Assembly (NCBI GenBank): GCA_966210935.1
Contig: CBIHLX010000023.1
Coordinates: 1-12,523, forward strand
DNA: 12,523 bases
Direction: 5' to 3'
Origin: CBIHLX01 sp966210935
GTDB taxonomy: Bacteria; Patescibacteriota; Saccharimonadia; Saccharimonadales; Saccharimonadaceae
This document shows, piece by piece, positions 1-6,183 of this stretch (position 1 is the first letter of the stretch; each line of letters opens with the position of its first letter). Below the pieces are notes generated by a model that worked only from the letters and a program-made list of their open reading frames with translations, did no database searches and was not told where the DNA came from. The position numbers and the translations under genes are program-made.

Positions 1-1194
1 ATGCGCGACTGGCTAATTAGCCGTCAACGCTACTGGGGGGCGCCAATCCCAATCATCCACTGTGAAGTACATGGCGCGGTTGCGGTACCAGAAGATCAGC
101 TTCCTGTTATGTTGCCAGAAGTAGCTGATTATGCACCAAAGGGCGATGGCAAATCGGTGCTTGCAAGCGTTGAAGATTGGGTCAATACAACCTGTCCGAC
201 GTGCGGTGAGCCTGCGAAGCGGGAAACAGACACGATGGATGGTTACGCGTGTAGCAGCTGGTACTTGTTGCGCTACACCGATCCTCGCAATGCTGAGAAA
301 GTCTGGGATAGTGAAGTTGCTAATGCCTGGGCCCCGGTTGACTTTTACGTCGGTGGTGACCATGCCGTGGCGCACCTTTTGTACGTCCGCTTCTGGACGC
401 ACGTATTTAAGGACATGGGCTTAGTTAATTTCAACGAGCCTGTGAAAAAACTGGTCTACCATGGCTATATCAATGCCGAAGACGGCACGAAGATGAGCAA
501 GAGCAAAGGTAATGTCATTGACCCACTTGATGTGATTGATCAGGGCTATGGTGCCGACGCCCTTCGTACATACCTCCTCTTTATGGGGCCACTAGAGCTC
601 GATGCGCCATGGGACTCACGTGGTATTGCTGGTGTTTACCGCTTCCTGAATCGTGTCTGGACACTTACTCAAGAGTATATTGATGCCGAGAAGCAGCCTC
701 GCAGTGAACAGGATAGCGCGGTGCGCCGCGCACAGCACAAGACGGTGCGCAAGGTGACTGACGACTACCACCGTTTAAGCTTCAACACGGCTATCGCTGC
801 AATGATGGAATATGTTAATGACTTATATAAACTCAAGACTGATGGCTTCTCGGAAGAAGCTTGGTCCGATGCTCTTGGTGCATTGGTTCGTGTGCTTGCA
901 CCGTTTGCTCCGCACATGAGCGCTGAGTTATGGCAGCAGCTTGGCAACGATAATATGATCGAAGCCGCCGGCTGGCCAGTCTGGGAAGAGGGTATGATTG
1001 CCGATGAGGCGATGACCATTATTGTACAGGTGAATGGCAAGGTTCGTGCCAAGCTGAGCGTCGCAACTGACGCTACCGAAGATGTGATCAAGCAGCAAGC
1101 ACTCGCCGAAGAGAACGTGATTAAGTTCCTCGAAAACAAAGAGCCAACGAAGGTGATCTACATCCCTGGTCGCCTAGTAAGTATCGTTGTGTAA
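1..1194 (+). CDS. leuS: Leucyl-tRNA synthetase, C-terminal part (5' end outside window)
   Basis: Class I aminoacyl-tRNA synthetase that charges tRNA-Leu with leucine in the cytoplasm. The visible 397 residues begin inside the catalytic domain: RDWLISRQRYWGAPIP (residues 2-17) is the block that normally follows the editing (CP1) domain, a CPTC zinc-ribbon-like pair sits at 65-68, SSWYLLRYTDP at 85-95, and the KMSKS signature for ATP binding at 164-168 (KMSKSKGN). The rest is the helical anticodon-binding domain and the small C-terminal domain (IIVQVNGKVRAKL and following). The first codon is an ATG only by chance; the whole enzyme is normally 800-900 residues, so roughly the N-terminal half lies upstream of the window. 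It ends in TAA and is followed by a hairpin facing the minus-strand gene at 1258-1584. Identification is firm from motifs. Confidence 0.97.
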   Translation: MRDWLISRQRYWGAPIPIIHCEVHGAVAVPEDQLPVMLPEVADYAPKGDGKSVLASVEDWVNTTCPTCGEPAKRETDTMDGYACSSWYLLRYTDPRNAEKVWDSEVANAWAPVDFYVGGDHAVAHLLYVRFWTHVFKDMGLVNFNEPVKKLVYHGYINAEDGTKMSKSKGNVIDPLDVIDQGYGADALRTYLLFMGPLELDAPWDSRGIAGVYRFLNRVWTLTQEYIDAEKQPRSEQDSAVRRAQHKTVRKVTDDYHRLSFNTAIAAMMEYVNDLYKLKTDGFSEEAWSDALGALVRVLAPFAPHMSAELWQQLGNDNMIEAAGWPVWEEGMIADEAMTIIVQVNGKVRAKLSVATDATEDVIKQQALAEENVIKFLENKEPTKVIYIPGRLVSIVV

Positions 1195-1200
1195 GTCCGA

Positions 1201-1239
1201 CAAAAGGGAAGACCCCGCTCTCTCAGTGAGGGCGGGGTC
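1201..1239 (-). terminator. Rho-independent terminator of the minus-strand gene at 1258-1584
   Basis: An 8-bp GC-rich stem (GACCCCGC at 1211-1218 with GCGGGGTC at 1232-1239). Read on the minus strand it is followed by a pyrimidine-rich stretch with TTTT, so its main job is likely to end the minus-strand transcript. It may also stop leuS from the other side, although there is no T-run in that direction. Confidence 0.7.
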
Positions 1240-1257
1240 GAACCGGGACTGGGGTCA

Positions 1258-1584
1258 CTAATACTGGCGCTGTCCACGCTCTACGCGGTGCTGGCGGCGG
1301 TCAATGACGTAGCCGGCAACCACAAGTACGGTGGTCAGTATCAGGTTAGGTATAGCGAGCTGGAAGTTGGCATTGATGAACTCAGCGTCGCGTATGGCGT
1401 AATCGCTAATGCTCATGCAAGCGCCGTATCCGAGCGTGATCAGGGACACGCCTGCGAAGATCAACAAAGCTGCAGGGTAGATTTTGTCTGCTGCCCGCTG
1501 CTTCGTGTAGTAGACGACAGTAGCGGCGATCGAGACGATCTCGACCGTGCAGACGAGCAGGGTGTAGAACATTGCATTGCTCAC
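1258..1584 (-). CDS. Small three-helix membrane protein, unknown function
   Basis: I do not recognise the family. The 108-residue product has three hydrophobic segments, about residues 5-23, 36-57 and 74-94, then a short basic tail (RRQHRVERGQRQ), so an integral inner-membrane protein with a positively charged C terminus is predicted. The start is GTG at 1584, chosen because an AGGAG site lies 5 nt upstream; an in-frame ATG four codons later is the alternative. A promoter at 1659-1687 and a terminator at 1201-1239 make it a stand-alone unit pointing against leuS and rpmF. The opposite frame is also open (1288-1596 plus), but it has no ribosome site and a less protein-like composition. Expression signals make it likely to be real; no function is implied. 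Confidence 0.72.
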   Translation of the reverse strand: MSNAMFYTLLVCTVEIVSIAATVVYYTKQRAADKIYPAALLIFAGVSLITLGYGACMSISDYAIRDAEFINANFQLAIPNLILTTVLVVAGYVIDRRQHRVERGQRQY

Positions 1585-1605
1585 GATAACTCCTAGATAG
1601 TCGAG

Positions 1606-1631
1606 GTTCGATCAGCTACCGCCAATCGAAC
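1606..1631 (-). promoter_or_regulatory. Inverted repeat in the leader of the 108-aa membrane protein
   Basis: GTTCGAT (1606-1612) and ATCGAAC (1625-1631) can form a 7-bp stem in the about 68-nt leader, ending about 16 nt before the AGGAG site. ATCGA (1625-1629) can alternatively pair with TCGAT a little further upstream on the transcript, so two exclusive foldings are possible. Whether this is regulatory is inference. Confidence 0.35.
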
Positions 1632-1658
1632 ATGTGTCGATCGGATAACTGTTAGCAT

Positions 1659-1687
1659 ATATTACCACAAATACAATAAAAAGTCAA
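1659..1687 (-). promoter_or_regulatory. Sigma70-type promoter for the minus-strand gene at 1258-1584
   Basis: On the minus strand TTGACT (-35, 1682-1687) and TAATAT (-10, 1659-1664) are separated by exactly 17 bp. The predicted start near 1652 gives a leader of about 68 nt. It is back to back with the rpmF promoter. Confidence 0.65.
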
Positions 1688-1705
1688 TAATGGCAGATAC
1701 ACCCC

Positions 1706-1734
1706 TTGAGAAAATGATAAATCTTCGGTATAAT
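1706..1734 (+). promoter_or_regulatory. Sigma70-type promoter of the rpmF-nusB-NUDIX-rnc operon
   Basis: TTGAGA (1706-1711), a 17-bp spacer and a perfect TATAAT (1729-1734). Predicted transcription start near 1741, giving a leader of about 38 nt before rpmF. No other promoter is evident before rnc, so it probably drives all four genes. Confidence 0.8.
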
Positions 1735-1778
1735 GGGCCTAAGTTTTATTATAAAAGCCTCAAAAGGAGAACTTTACA

Positions 1779-1928
1779 ATGGCACAACCAAAGAAGCAGA
1801 GCAGCCCGCGCAAAACTGGCCTCCGCCGCAGTCACCTCGTCCTCGAGCTGGCACGCCGCGTCAACGCTAAATCACCAGTCAAGGTTCGCACTACTAAGCG
1901 CGAAACTGGCAAAAAACTCGCTAAATAA
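1779..1928 (+). CDS. rpmF: 50S ribosomal protein bL32, short form
   Basis: A 49-residue, very basic protein of the large ribosomal subunit. It starts MAQPKKQSSPRKTGLRRSH, which fits the bL32 pattern: an MAxPK start, an S/R/K-rich stretch and the RRSH block (residues 16-19). The usual CxxC...CxxC zinc ribbon, or its degenerate form, that should follow is absent; the tail is simply basic and ends KKLAK. Normal bL32 is about 55-60 residues. The ATG lies 9 nt after an AGGAG site and 38 nt after the predicted transcription start. A longer overlapping frame (1690-1941) spans the promoter itself and is an artefact. First gene of an operon with nusB 41 bp downstream. The assignment rests on the N-terminal half. 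Confidence 0.8.
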   Translation: MAQPKKQSSPRKTGLRRSHLVLELARRVNAKSPVKVRTTKRETGKKLAK

Positions 1929-1969
1929 TCTAGCGTTTTAACTTAGTTAACAGAAAGAACCAGACAACT

Positions 1970-2431
1970 ATGGCCTCAAACCGTCATCTTGGGCGCATCG
2001 TCGCACTGCAAAGTCTCTATGAATATGAATTTCGGACTGGCTCCGAAGATTCCACGACAGATCTCGACGAAATCTTAAGCCGTAACCTCGAACGATACGA
2101 ATCGGCTATCGATGACAAGACATTTGTTGACACACTTGCAAAGGGTGTTGTCGCCAAACAGGCTGAACTTGATACAAAAATCCAACCGATTGCACCAGAC
2201 TGGCCAATCGACCAGATTGCACGTATTGACCGAAATATCCTCCGTCTCGGCCTGTATGAACTTCTGTTTATGGGTGAAGTAGTACCGCCAAAAGTTGCGA
2301 TCAACGAAGCTGTTGAACTCGCCAAGGCGTTTGGTTCTGATAACTCAAGCAAGTTCGTAAACGGTGTCCTCGGCACCGCTTTCCGTACACTTGTTGAAGG
2401 GAAATCAGACGATGCAAAATCAGAAGTTTGA
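1970..2431 (+). CDS. nusB: Transcription antitermination protein NusB
   Basis: All-helical protein of 153 residues that, with NusE (S10), binds boxA RNA and supports antitermination of rRNA transcription. The NusB fold is recognisable from an N-terminal RxxALQSLYEYEF block (helix 1), an acidic middle part, and the conserved C-terminal blocks IDRNILRLGLYELLF, VPPKVAINEAVELAKAFGSDNSSKFVNGVLG. The length is near the family norm of about 140. The Shine-Dalgarno site is weak (an AGAAAGA stretch), so translation may depend on the upstream rpmF. The 3' end overlaps the NUDIX gene start by 20 bp, consistent with one transcript. Confidence 0.96.
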   Translation: MASNRHLGRIVALQSLYEYEFRTGSEDSTTDLDEILSRNLERYESAIDDKTFVDTLAKGVVAKQAELDTKIQPIAPDWPIDQIARIDRNILRLGLYELLFMGEVVPPKVAINEAVELAKAFGSDNSSKFVNGVLGTAFRTLVEGKSDDAKSEV

Positions 2432-2906
2432 ACGCTTTAAAAAGTATTTCAATCGTCATAAGCCATCAATTCAGGAAATTGTCCGTGAGCCGACCGCGGG
2501 TGGTATTGTATTTCGCCGTAACGAAAAGGGTGAGATTGAGATTCTACTCATTCAGGATGCAAAGGATCGCTGGACGATTCCAAAAGGCCATATTGAAGAG
2601 GGCGAGACCGCTCAGCAGACAGCGCAACGCGAGATTGGTGAGGAGGCTGGCCTTCATAACACCGAAGTAATTAGTTGGCTTGGAAAAATCCACTTCCGCT
2701 ATCGCCGTATCGATAAGCTCGTTCTTATGACAACACAGATCTATTTGGTGCGCGCCAAAGGCGACACTAATGCTATCAAAAAAGAAGAGTGGATGAATGG
2801 CATTAAGTGGTTTAGTTTCCATGAAGCGCTCGATGAGATTGAATACGAAGACATCGGTAAATTGATGTTGCTTGCAATGAAAAAGATCCGTCAGGAGAAG
2901 CTGTAA
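2412..2906 (+). CDS. NUDIX hydrolase (MutT/Ap4A-hydrolase type)
   Basis: Hydrolase of nucleoside-diphosphate-linked substrates, 164 residues from the chosen ATG. The NUDIX box G-x5-E-x7-RE-U-xEE-x-G-U is complete at about residues 59-81 (GHIEEGETAQQTAQREIGEE then AGL), so the metal-binding glutamates are intact. The preceding RWTIPKGHIE is typical of the diadenosine polyphosphate/MutT-like branch, but substrate cannot be told from sequence. The ATG at 2412 is preferred over one 48 bp upstream because AGGGA lies 9 nt before it and the protein then starts in a plausible basic helix (KFERFKKYF). It overlaps nusB by 20 bp and its stop shares one base with the rnc start (TAATG), indicating translational coupling. 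Confidence 0.93.
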   Translation: MQNQKFERFKKYFNRHKPSIQEIVREPTAGGIVFRRNEKGEIEILLIQDAKDRWTIPKGHIEEGETAQQTAQREIGEEAGLHNTEVISWLGKIHFRYRRIDKLVLMTTQIYLVRAKGDTNAIKKEEWMNGIKWFSFHEALDEIEYEDIGKLMLLAMKKIRQEKL

Positions 2907-3625
2907 TGAGTGGAATGCCTCTTGCGCCATATCACGAGTTTGCCAAAGAGAAGCTGGGCTTTGATTTTGAGAATATTCAGTATCTTGTCACGGCATTAAC
3001 ACACCGAAGTTATGTCAACGAGCATAAAAAGAGCGTGTCTGAGCATAATGAGCGTCTAGAGTTTCTTGGCGACGCCGTACTTGAGCTGGTGGTTACTGAT
3101 TATCTATTCAAGACATTTAGTGAAACGGAAGGTATTCTAACTAGCTGGCGTGCGGCGCTAGTACGCACCGAAAGTATCGGTGAGGCGGGCGATAAGCTCG
3201 ACTATGAGTCACTTCTCCGTATGAGCAAAGGTGAACGCAATGGTAGCCAGCGAGCTCGTCAGCAGATCCTTGCCAATGCTTTTGAGGCGGTTATCGGAGC
3301 GATCTACCTTGAGCGTGGCTATGACGATGCTGCGGTATTTATTCACAAACACATTCTCTCGAAGCTCGATAATATTCTCGAAACCGGCAGCTGGCGTGAT
3401 CCTAAATCGCATCTCCAGGAAGTGTCGCAGCGTATCGATGGGCAGACGCCTATCTACCGTGTTCTAGAAGAGGTTGGACCAGATCACGATAAGGTCTTTA
3501 CACTTGGTGCTTTTGTTGGAGATAGATTGATGGGCCAGGGAACTGGTCCGAGCAAGCAGATGGCGCAGCAAATTGCAGCACGCGCAGCACTGCAGGCCTA
3601 TGAGAAACGCTCGAAAACAGATTGA
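2906..3625 (+). CDS. rnc: Ribonuclease III
   Basis: Double-strand-specific endoribonuclease for rRNA and mRNA processing, 239 residues. The catalytic domain shows the signature NERLEFLGDAVLE (48-60) with E49, E52 and D56, the EGxLTxxRAxLV block (75-86), and a second metal-binding helix ILANAFEAVIGAIYL (121-135) with E127. A double-stranded RNA-binding domain occupies about 163-232 (DPKSHLQE, then the GxGxSKKxAEQxAA-like GQGTGPSKQMAQQIAARAAL). The position equivalent to E. coli D114 is asparagine (N124); the indispensable E117 equivalent is present. AGGAG lies 8 nt before the ATG, and the start overlaps the preceding stop by one base. The rpsP promoter overlaps its stop codon. Confidence 0.97.
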   Translation: MSGMPLAPYHEFAKEKLGFDFENIQYLVTALTHRSYVNEHKKSVSEHNERLEFLGDAVLELVVTDYLFKTFSETEGILTSWRAALVRTESIGEAGDKLDYESLLRMSKGERNGSQRARQQILANAFEAVIGAIYLERGYDDAAVFIHKHILSKLDNILETGSWRDPKSHLQEVSQRIDGQTPIYRVLEEVGPDHDKVFTLGAFVGDRLMGQGTGPSKQMAQQIAARAALQAYEKRSKTD

Positions 3626-3650
3626 CGTAAGTCAAAAAACAGTGTAGACT
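3622..3650 (+). promoter_or_regulatory. Sigma70-type promoter of rpsP
   Basis: TTGACG (3622-3627) overlapping the rnc stop codon, a 17-bp spacer, and TAGACT (3645-3650). Predicted start near 3657, giving a leader of about 48 nt. Confidence 0.7.
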
Positions 3651-3704
3651 TAGTAAGAACTATAGAAAAAATCTAAGAGTTGAAGTAAAGGAAGTTTGAT
3701 TTTT

Positions 3705-4049
3705 ATGCTCGCAATTCGTTTGCAACGTATCGGCCGCAAGGGCTACCCAGTCTATCGCCTCGCCGTACAAGAGTCACAGCGCCACCCATCAAGCGGTCGC
3801 GTTGTCAGCTACGTAGGTAGCTACAACCCACACACTAAGGAAGCTAACATCCAGGTTGAGGGTGCACAAAAGTACCTCGACAATGGTGCGCAGCCAACTC
3901 CACGTGTGGCTAAACTCCTTAAAGAAGCAGGCGTTAAGCTTCCTAAGTGGGTCAAGGACGTTGAGCCAAAGACTCGTGCGATCAAGAACGCTGAAAAGCT
4001 TCGCAAGAACCAGCCAAAAGAAGAAGTCGCTGAAGAATCAGCTGAATAA
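3705..4049 (+). CDS. rpsP: 30S ribosomal protein bS16
   Basis: Small-subunit protein, 114 residues from the ATG at 3705. The N-terminal MLAIRLQRIGRKGYPVYRLAV is the diagnostic bS16 opening, followed by the conserved VGSYNPHTKE and the YLDNGAQPTPRVAKLLKEAG block. A TTG nine bases upstream is also in frame but lies almost on top of the AAAGGAAG ribosome site, so the ATG, about 10 nt after it, is the start. The usual bS16 is 80-90 residues; this one has a charged C-terminal tail (KNAEKLRKNQPKEEVAEESAE), as is common in several lineages. It has its own promoter and a strong terminator. The rimM gene that often follows is missing here. Confidence 0.97.
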   Translation: MLAIRLQRIGRKGYPVYRLAVQESQRHPSSGRVVSYVGSYNPHTKEANIQVEGAQKYLDNGAQPTPRVAKLLKEAGVKLPKWVKDVEPKTRAIKNAEKLRKNQPKEEVAEESAE

Positions 4050-4055
4050 ATCTTG

Positions 4056-4087
4056 AAAATATCCACCATCTCGGTGGATATTTTTTA
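4056..4087 (+). terminator. Rho-independent terminator of rpsP
   Basis: A 12-bp stem (AAAATATCCACC at 4056-4067 pairing with GGTGGATATTTT at 4073-4084) with a 5-nt loop and a run of T at the 3' side. It lies 6 bp after the rpsP stop codon. Confidence 0.9.
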
Positions 4088-4104
4088 CTGTACAGACGTG
4101 AAGA

Positions 4105-4131
4105 AGCCCCCGCTCGTAAGAGACGGGGGCT
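4105..4131 (-). terminator. Terminator-like hairpin after the minus-strand gene at 4149-4538
   Basis: An 8-bp stem of AGCCCCCG (4105-4112) and CGGGGGCT (4124-4131). On the minus strand it lies 17 bp after the stop codon of the 129-aa gene and is followed by a short T/C-rich stretch. The T-run is weak, so termination efficiency is uncertain. Confidence 0.6.
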
Positions 4132-4148
4132 CCTGCTAGGTGATACGT

Positions 4149-4538
4149 TTATCGAACGTATGTAATTGTAGGGGTTTCCTCGCGGGGGTAGACGGTGCGA
4201 GTTATGACACCGATGACTCCATCGAGGTTAGCGCGGTTGCCCGGGTAGGTGGTGATGCGCACATCATACTCCCCGAGATCAGAAGGCTCGATGCGGCAGA
4301 TAGGGCGATGGCGGTTGGGTCGCGGGGACCTTTCGCTCAATCGCTGCGCAAACTGCATAGCCTCCTCGCCGTAGTCACCAGGCTCCGCGAGGATGATTCG
4401 ACCTGCTTCCAGACGAAACTCATGTCCGCCGCTTGCAGCCAAGAGTTGCTTGGCCTTTTCTCCAGAGACGTAGGTTACGACGCCGCTGACTATTGTATTG
4501 TCATCGATGGGCCACTTGAGCCCGATATCAGGTGCCAC
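4149..4538 (-). CDS. Hypothetical soluble protein, 129 aa
   Basis: I do not recognise the family. No membrane segment, signal peptide or cysteine cluster is visible. The sequence looks globular and slightly acidic, with strand-like stretches at TIVSGVVTYVSG, HEFRLEAGRIILA and YDVRITTYP, so a mostly beta or alpha/beta fold is possible. The start is GTG at 4538 with GAAAGG about 5 nt upstream. An AT-rich segment at about 4577-4592 could provide a -10 box but the -35 is poor. An equally long plus-strand frame (4140-4586) covers the same DNA; the minus reading is preferred because of its ribosome site, the hairpin just after its stop and its more even composition. It is one of five minus-strand orphans within the housekeeping cluster. 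Confidence 0.58.
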   Translation of the reverse strand: MAPDIGLKWPIDDNTIVSGVVTYVSGEKAKQLLAASGGHEFRLEAGRIILAEPGDYGEEAMQFAQRLSERSPRPNRHRPICRIEPSDLGEYDVRITTYPGNRANLDGVIGVITRTVYPREETPTITYVR

Positions 4539-4604
4539 GATTACCTTTCGCTAGCAGGGAAGGGATACTTCACGTTTACTATATAATATATTTTCCCATT
4601 CTAA

Positions 4605-4624
4605 AAGCCCCACGACGGGGGCTT
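4605..4624 (-). terminator. Terminator of the minus-strand gene at 4703-5059
   Basis: A 7-bp stem AAGCCCC (4605-4611) / GGGGCTT (4618-4624) with a 6-nt loop. On the minus strand it is followed by TTTAG, and it separates this gene from the next minus-strand gene at 4149-4538. Confidence 0.7.
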
Positions 4625-4702
4625 GTTGTAGCCGGTTGGGCTACCACGCTCGAATGGCGAGCGAATTTTTGCTAGAGGTGTCTAGCGGATGCGCTGGATG
4701 CG

Positions 4703-5059
4703 CTATGCGTTACCTTGGAAGATATCATGGATGCTCCGGTAGAGCTCGCGTTCAATTCTTGCCTGCTCGACAAGCTCGGGATTGTCCATCTCAACCTCTA
4801 GATAACTACACAGCAAGATGTCGTTTTGCTTGGTGTGAAGATGGATAAATCTCGGTCGCGAGGCCAGAGTGTGTCGCTGAGCTTCGTTGGAGTCGGTGCC
4901 GTACGCAAGGAACTTGATACAAGCTCGGGCTATGCGCATTTGTTCGTCTGTCCAAAGGTCGCGCCGCTTCCGGGTGGAAACGAGGACCTTTTCGCCGATA
5001 AGTCGTGCTAACTTGGCGCACGGCATTTCCTTGTCGTGACCGGTCGTGGCGGTTGCCAT
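4703..5059 (-). CDS. Hypothetical soluble protein, 118 aa
   Basis: I do not recognise the family. The protein has a basic N-terminal third (KLARLIGEKVLVSTRKRRDLW), a helix-rich middle, and an acidic helical C terminus (EVEMDNPELVEQARIERELYRSIHDIF) that could form an amphipathic or coiled helix. No membrane segment or signal peptide is seen. It starts with ATG at 5059, behind an AGGGGGG ribosome site about 5 nt upstream, and has a well-formed promoter with a leader hairpin and a terminator, so it is a complete single-gene unit. It is divergent from khpA, and their promoter regions lie next to each other at 5109-5168. A nucleic-acid-binding role would fit the charge pattern but is only a guess. 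Confidence 0.7.
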   Translation of the reverse strand: MATATTGHDKEMPCAKLARLIGEKVLVSTRKRRDLWTDEQMRIARACIKFLAYGTDSNEAQRHTLASRPRFIHLHTKQNDILLCSYLEVEMDNPELVEQARIERELYRSIHDIFQGNA

Positions 5060-5080
5060 GATACCCCCCTAGGAATCATA

Positions 5081-5103
5081 TACGCTGTCATGGTGACGGC
5101 GTA
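5081..5103 (-). promoter_or_regulatory. 5'-terminal hairpin in the leader of the 118-aa gene
   Basis: On the transcript TACGC-c-GTCA pairs with TGAC-a-GCGTA around a CCA loop, giving nine base pairs with one C-A mismatch. The predicted transcription start (about 5102) is at the very base of the hairpin, so the mRNA would begin with this stem. Such a structure can protect the 5' end; here that is inference. Confidence 0.45.
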
Positions 5104-5108
5104 CCTGA

Positions 5109-5137
5109 ACTATAATATGATAATGCGTTCGAGTCAA
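5109..5137 (-). promoter_or_regulatory. Sigma70-type promoter for the minus-strand gene at 4703-5059
   Basis: On the minus strand TTGACT (-35, 5132-5137), exactly 17 bp, then TATAGT (-10, 5109-5114). Predicted start near 5102, leader about 43 nt. Confidence 0.75.
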
Positions 5138-5159
5138 GATAACGTAGAGACTTTCGTCA

Positions 5160-5168
5160 TGCTATACT
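5160..5168 (+). promoter_or_regulatory. Extended -10 promoter of khpA
   Basis: TG-C-TATACT at 5160-5168, an extended -10 element, without a good -35 at the usual distance. The predicted start is near 5175, about 40 nt before the khpA ATG. Confidence 0.55.
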
Positions 5169-5214
5169 ATAAGTACTATAGAAGTGTTGGAGAGACCGAG
5201 TCGCGGAGGGCAGT

Positions 5215-5607
5215 ATGGCAACAATAGATCAACAGTTTGTAGAATATATCGTTAAGTCATTGGTTGGGCATCCGGAAGATGTGGTTGTCGAGCGGCTGAT
5301 CGATGAAAAAGGCGTGCTTTTGACATTAACAGTCCACCCAGACGATCTGGGACGTGTCATTGGTAAGCGGGGTATGACGGCGCAAAGCTTACGTACACTG
5401 CTCCGAGCTCTTGGAACTAAAAATGACGCTCGATATAACTTGAAGATCGTAAACAATGATGACGAGCGTGAAAGCTATACTATCTCATCAGATCACGATA
5501 CTAGCCAGGGTGTGAATAACTTAACCGATGAAGCTGTGGAAAACGAATCTGATCTCGCAAAAAAGACCCGTAAAGAGCTTGCAGAACTAGACGACCTGGA
5601 TATATAA
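5215..5607 (+). CDS. khpA: KhpA-type KH-domain RNA-binding protein with acidic tail
   Basis: Small RNA-binding protein. The KH domain fills residues 1-80, with the RNA-gripping GxxG-containing loop GRVIGKRG at 46-53 followed by the helix MTAQSLRTLLRALG. In many bacteria this gene sits between rpsP and rimM/trmD, and that relative order (rpsP, khpA, trmD) is kept here despite inserted genes. KhpA proteins are usually 75-85 residues; this one is 130 because of an acidic, low-complexity C-terminal extension (about 81-130, rich in D, E, N and S, ending ELAELDDLDI), which may be disordered or mediate protein contacts. A GGAGGG site is 4 nt before the ATG. The family assignment is firm; the symbol follows family usage. 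Confidence 0.9.
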   Translation: MATIDQQFVEYIVKSLVGHPEDVVVERLIDEKGVLLTLTVHPDDLGRVIGKRGMTAQSLRTLLRALGTKNDARYNLKIVNNDDERESYTISSDHDTSQGVNNLTDEAVENESDLAKKTRKELAELDDLDI

Positions 5608-5614
5608 TCATAAA

Positions 5615-5690
5615 CAGTTCAACAAAACTACTTGAACTGCGAGAACGCTCTATGCGAGCAACAAAACATATTTGTTGAGAGCTTTATATG
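5615..5690 (+). terminator. Two-hairpin 3' region of khpA, probable terminator
   Basis: The first hairpin is CAGTTCAA (5615-5622) with TTGAACTG (5632-5639). The second is CAACAAA (5659-5665) with TTTGTTG (5671-5677), closed outside by GCTCT (5647-5651) and AGAGC (5678-5682) with a 7-nt bulge on the 5' side, and followed by TTTATAT. The second is a plausible if imperfect terminator; the first has no obvious role. Confidence 0.45.
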
Positions 5691-5692
5691 TG

Positions 5693-5729
5693 CCACGAAG
5701 AAACCCACCTTTAAAGGTGGGTTTCGTGG
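5693..5729. terminator. Long hairpin between convergent khpA and the 5797-6123 gene
   Basis: CCACGAA...AACCCACCTTT pairs with AAAGGTGGGTT...TTCGTGG, about 17 bp with a 3-nt bulge. On the minus strand it is followed inside the stem by TTTCTT, and on the plus strand by a weak T-containing stretch, so it probably acts in both directions. Confidence 0.7.
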
Positions 5730-5796
5730 TTGTATAGAGGGCCATCTATCTAGAGGGCTTTCAGTCTAAGGCTGCTGTTGACGCCCGACGTATCGC

Positions 5797-6123
5797 CTAG
5801 AGCTGTACGATGACAAGCACTGTCATAGCGGCAAGTAGGGCTAGACCAACGCCTGTGAGGACGTAGATGTATAGTTGGTGAGGTCGGTTAGCTATTTCTT
5901 CGTCAGACACTTCTGCGTCAGCCAGAGGGATACTGGCGACATTTTGCTCGGTATCGATGGCAATGTTGCCAACAGGTCCACTTGTAAGATGCTGAGCCAC
6001 GAGTACTGAGTCCGGTACGTCATCGGCTGCAACGTCAGCATGAACTGGCTGAAGTGTCAGTTTTTTTGACTGCGCAAGCAGACGTGCCTCATCCGGTGTG
6101 GGGGTATTTGTTTCTAACTCCAT
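5797..6123 (-). CDS. Tail-anchored small membrane protein, unknown function
   Basis: I do not recognise the family. From the ATG at 6123 the product has 108 residues: a hydrophilic, acidic and T/A/V/D-rich region without obvious motifs, then one hydrophobic segment of about 22 residues (YVLTGVGLALLAAMTVLVIVQL) running to the last residue. That is the architecture of a C-terminally tail-anchored protein with the N-terminal domain in the cytoplasm. An in-frame GTG at 6132 is an alternative start, but the extended -10 at 6146-6154 would put it only about 7 nt from the transcript start, and neither start has a strong ribosome site. It is a stand-alone unit ending before the shared hairpin at 5693-5729. 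Reality is likely, function unknown. Confidence 0.65.
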   Translation of the reverse strand: MELETNTPTPDEARLLAQSKKLTLQPVHADVAADDVPDSVLVAQHLTSGPVGNIAIDTEQNVASIPLADAEVSDEEIANRPHQLYIYVLTGVGLALLAAMTVLVIVQL

Positions 6124-6145
6124 AGTTCTCACTTAACTATCTTCA

Positions 6146-6154
6146 AGTATAACA
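6146..6154 (-). promoter_or_regulatory. Extended -10 promoter of the tail-anchored protein gene
   Basis: On the minus strand TG-T-TATACT, an extended -10 element with no clear -35. The predicted start is near 6139, so the leader to ATG 6123 would be only about 16 nt. Confidence 0.5.
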
Positions 6155-6183
6155 GGGTCGATGCGTATCTACTATTGATGAAA

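Noticed and set aside
1288..1596. 102-residue plus-strand frame opposite the 108-aa membrane protein
   Set aside because: No ribosome site or promoter on that strand; the minus strand has a TTGACT-17-TAATAT promoter and an AGGAG site.
1690..1941. 83-residue plus-strand frame over the rpmF region
   Set aside because: It covers the operon promoter and lacks a ribosome site; the real gene in another frame (bL32) has both promoter and AGGAG site.
4140..4586. 148-residue plus-strand frame opposite the 129-aa gene
   Set aside because: It starts directly behind a hairpin without ribosome site; the minus-strand reading has a GAAAGG site and a hairpin after its stop. Not fully excluded.
5036..5227. 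63-residue plus-strand frame upstream of khpA
   Set aside because: It runs through both divergent promoters and overlaps the start of khpA in another frame.
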